Part shown: positions 15,368 to 15,739 of the stretch, one piece after another
Position numbering within the stretch: position 1 is the stretch's first letter
Layout of the letters: every line of letters starts with the position of its first letter
DNA from: JAVVFH01 sp032250585
GTDB lineage: Bacteria > Pseudomonadota > Gammaproteobacteria > Xanthomonadales > SZUA-36
Direction: 5' to 3'
DNA: 15,739 nucleotides
Assembly: GCA_032250585.1 (NCBI GenBank)
Contig: JAVVFH010000059.1
Span: 1-15,739, forward strand
Notes under the pieces: generated by a model
The model's input: the letters and a program-made list of their open reading frames with translations, nothing else
Databases searched by the model: none
What the model was told of the DNA's origin: nothing
Program-made: the position numbers and the translations under genes

Positions 15368-15739
15368 ATGAGCCAGGACGACTCCCCGGACATGGTGACG
15401 CCTCGCGCGGCTCCGAAGCTGACGCCCGAGCAGGTCGCCCTGCGGGCGCAGCCGCGTCCGGTCACGCGCCTGAACCGGCGCATGTTGGCGGTGCTCGTCG
15501 GCGGTGTGACCACCGCCGTATTGGGCGCAACGCTCTGGTCGCTGCAAGCACCGCAGCGCCGTGGTGCAGGCGAGGCGACCGAGCTGTACAACGTCGATCG
15601 CGTGTCGCGCTCCGAAGGGCTGGCGCAACTGCCCACCGACTATTCCCAACTGCCGCCGACCTTGCCACCGCTGCCGCCGGAGCTGGGCGAACCGCTGCCC
15701 GGCGACCTCGGCGCGCCGATCCTGCGCGCCGAACAGCGA
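15368..15739 (+). CDS. trbI: TrbI, VirB10-like core protein, N-terminal part
   Basis: The first 124 codons of TrbI, cut by the window end with no stop. The sequence has a cytoplasmic N-terminus rich in proline and charge, one membrane helix at about 40-60 (LAVLVGGVTTAVLGATLWSL), and a proline-rich stretch (LPPTLPPLPPELGEPLPG) expected to span the periplasm. The VirB10 beta-barrel domain would lie beyond the edge. GGAGGA (15355-15360) lies seven bases before the ATG. The order trbG-trbI matches the Trb core complex genes. Confidence 0.9.
   Translation, partial: MSQDDSPDMVTPRAAPKLTPEQVALRAQPRPVTRLNRRMLAVLVGGVTTAVLGATLWSLQAPQRRGAGEATELYNVDRVSRSEGLAQLPTDYSQLPPTLPPLPPELGEPLPGDLGAPILRAEQR

Larger units (their letters stand above)
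1..15739. mobile_element. Fragment of a Tn4371-like integrative conjugative element
   Basis: A relaxase-like tail, a LysR regulator, an EexN-like lipoprotein, TraG, a CopG-like protein and trbBCDEJLFGI lie in one direction. This is the layout known for Tn4371-type ICEs, whose mating apparatus is of the P (Trb) type. A LysR-cupin-porin block between the relaxase tail and the LysR regulator looks like cargo. No integrase, attachment site, replication or partition gene is visible, so element boundaries lie outside the window. A conjugative plasmid with the same module cannot be excluded. Confidence 0.72.

Noticed and set aside
1..15739. tRNA genes, rRNA, CRISPR arrays, insertion sequences and att sites
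   Set aside because: No cloverleaf-like segment, regular spacer repeats, transposase frame or terminal repeats were seen on reading both strands; a profile search would be more sensitive.

Overview
The window is a piece of an integrated conjugative element in a GC-rich proteobacterium. It most resembles the Tn4371-type ICE backbone of beta- and gammaproteobacteria such as Burkholderiales, Pseudomonas and Xanthomonadales. The evidence is an unbroken P-type mating-pair-formation cluster in the order traG, copG-like gene, trbB-C-D-E-J-L-F-G-I, with the end of a relaxase gene at the left edge. The host genus cannot be fixed from the sequence alone.

Left edge (2-118): the last 38 codons of a reading frame that reads like the C-terminus of a DUF3363-type conjugative relaxase. 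Next (159-3303) comes a block that is not part of the transfer machinery. It holds a GcvA-like LysR regulator on the minus strand, a divergent exported cupin, and an outer-membrane porin of the OprO/OprP family. The LysR and cupin genes face away from a short AT-richer spacer. That spacer carries two back-to-back sigma70-like promoters whose -35 boxes overlap on one 11-bp palindrome. I read this block as cargo lying between the relaxase and the transfer regulator.

Middle (3558-4837): a second LysR regulator (TraR-like by position) overlaps by ATGA with a small EexN-like entry-exclusion lipoprotein. The pair is closed by a clear rho-independent terminator. A 143-bp spacer before traG holds a tandem repeat and a 10-bp inverted repeat that ends next to the traG ribosome binding site.

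Right (4981-15739, continuing past the edge): one compact operon encodes the coupling protein TraG and the VirB-like secretion channel. TrbB is the VirB11 ATPase, TrbC the pilin, TrbD VirB3, TrbE VirB4, TrbJ VirB5, TrbL VirB6, TrbF VirB8, TrbG VirB9 and TrbI VirB10 (cut by the window end). Six ATGA stop/start overlaps inside the operon indicate translational coupling. TrbK and TrbH, present in IncP-1 and Ti plasmids, are missing from their usual places. The EexN-like lipoprotein upstream and a lipobox on TrbG itself may stand in for them. The relaxase would process the DNA, TraG would hand it to the channel, EexN would limit redundant entry, and the two LysR proteins would separately govern cargo and transfer. 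All functional statements are from family recognition by eye; no database search was run.
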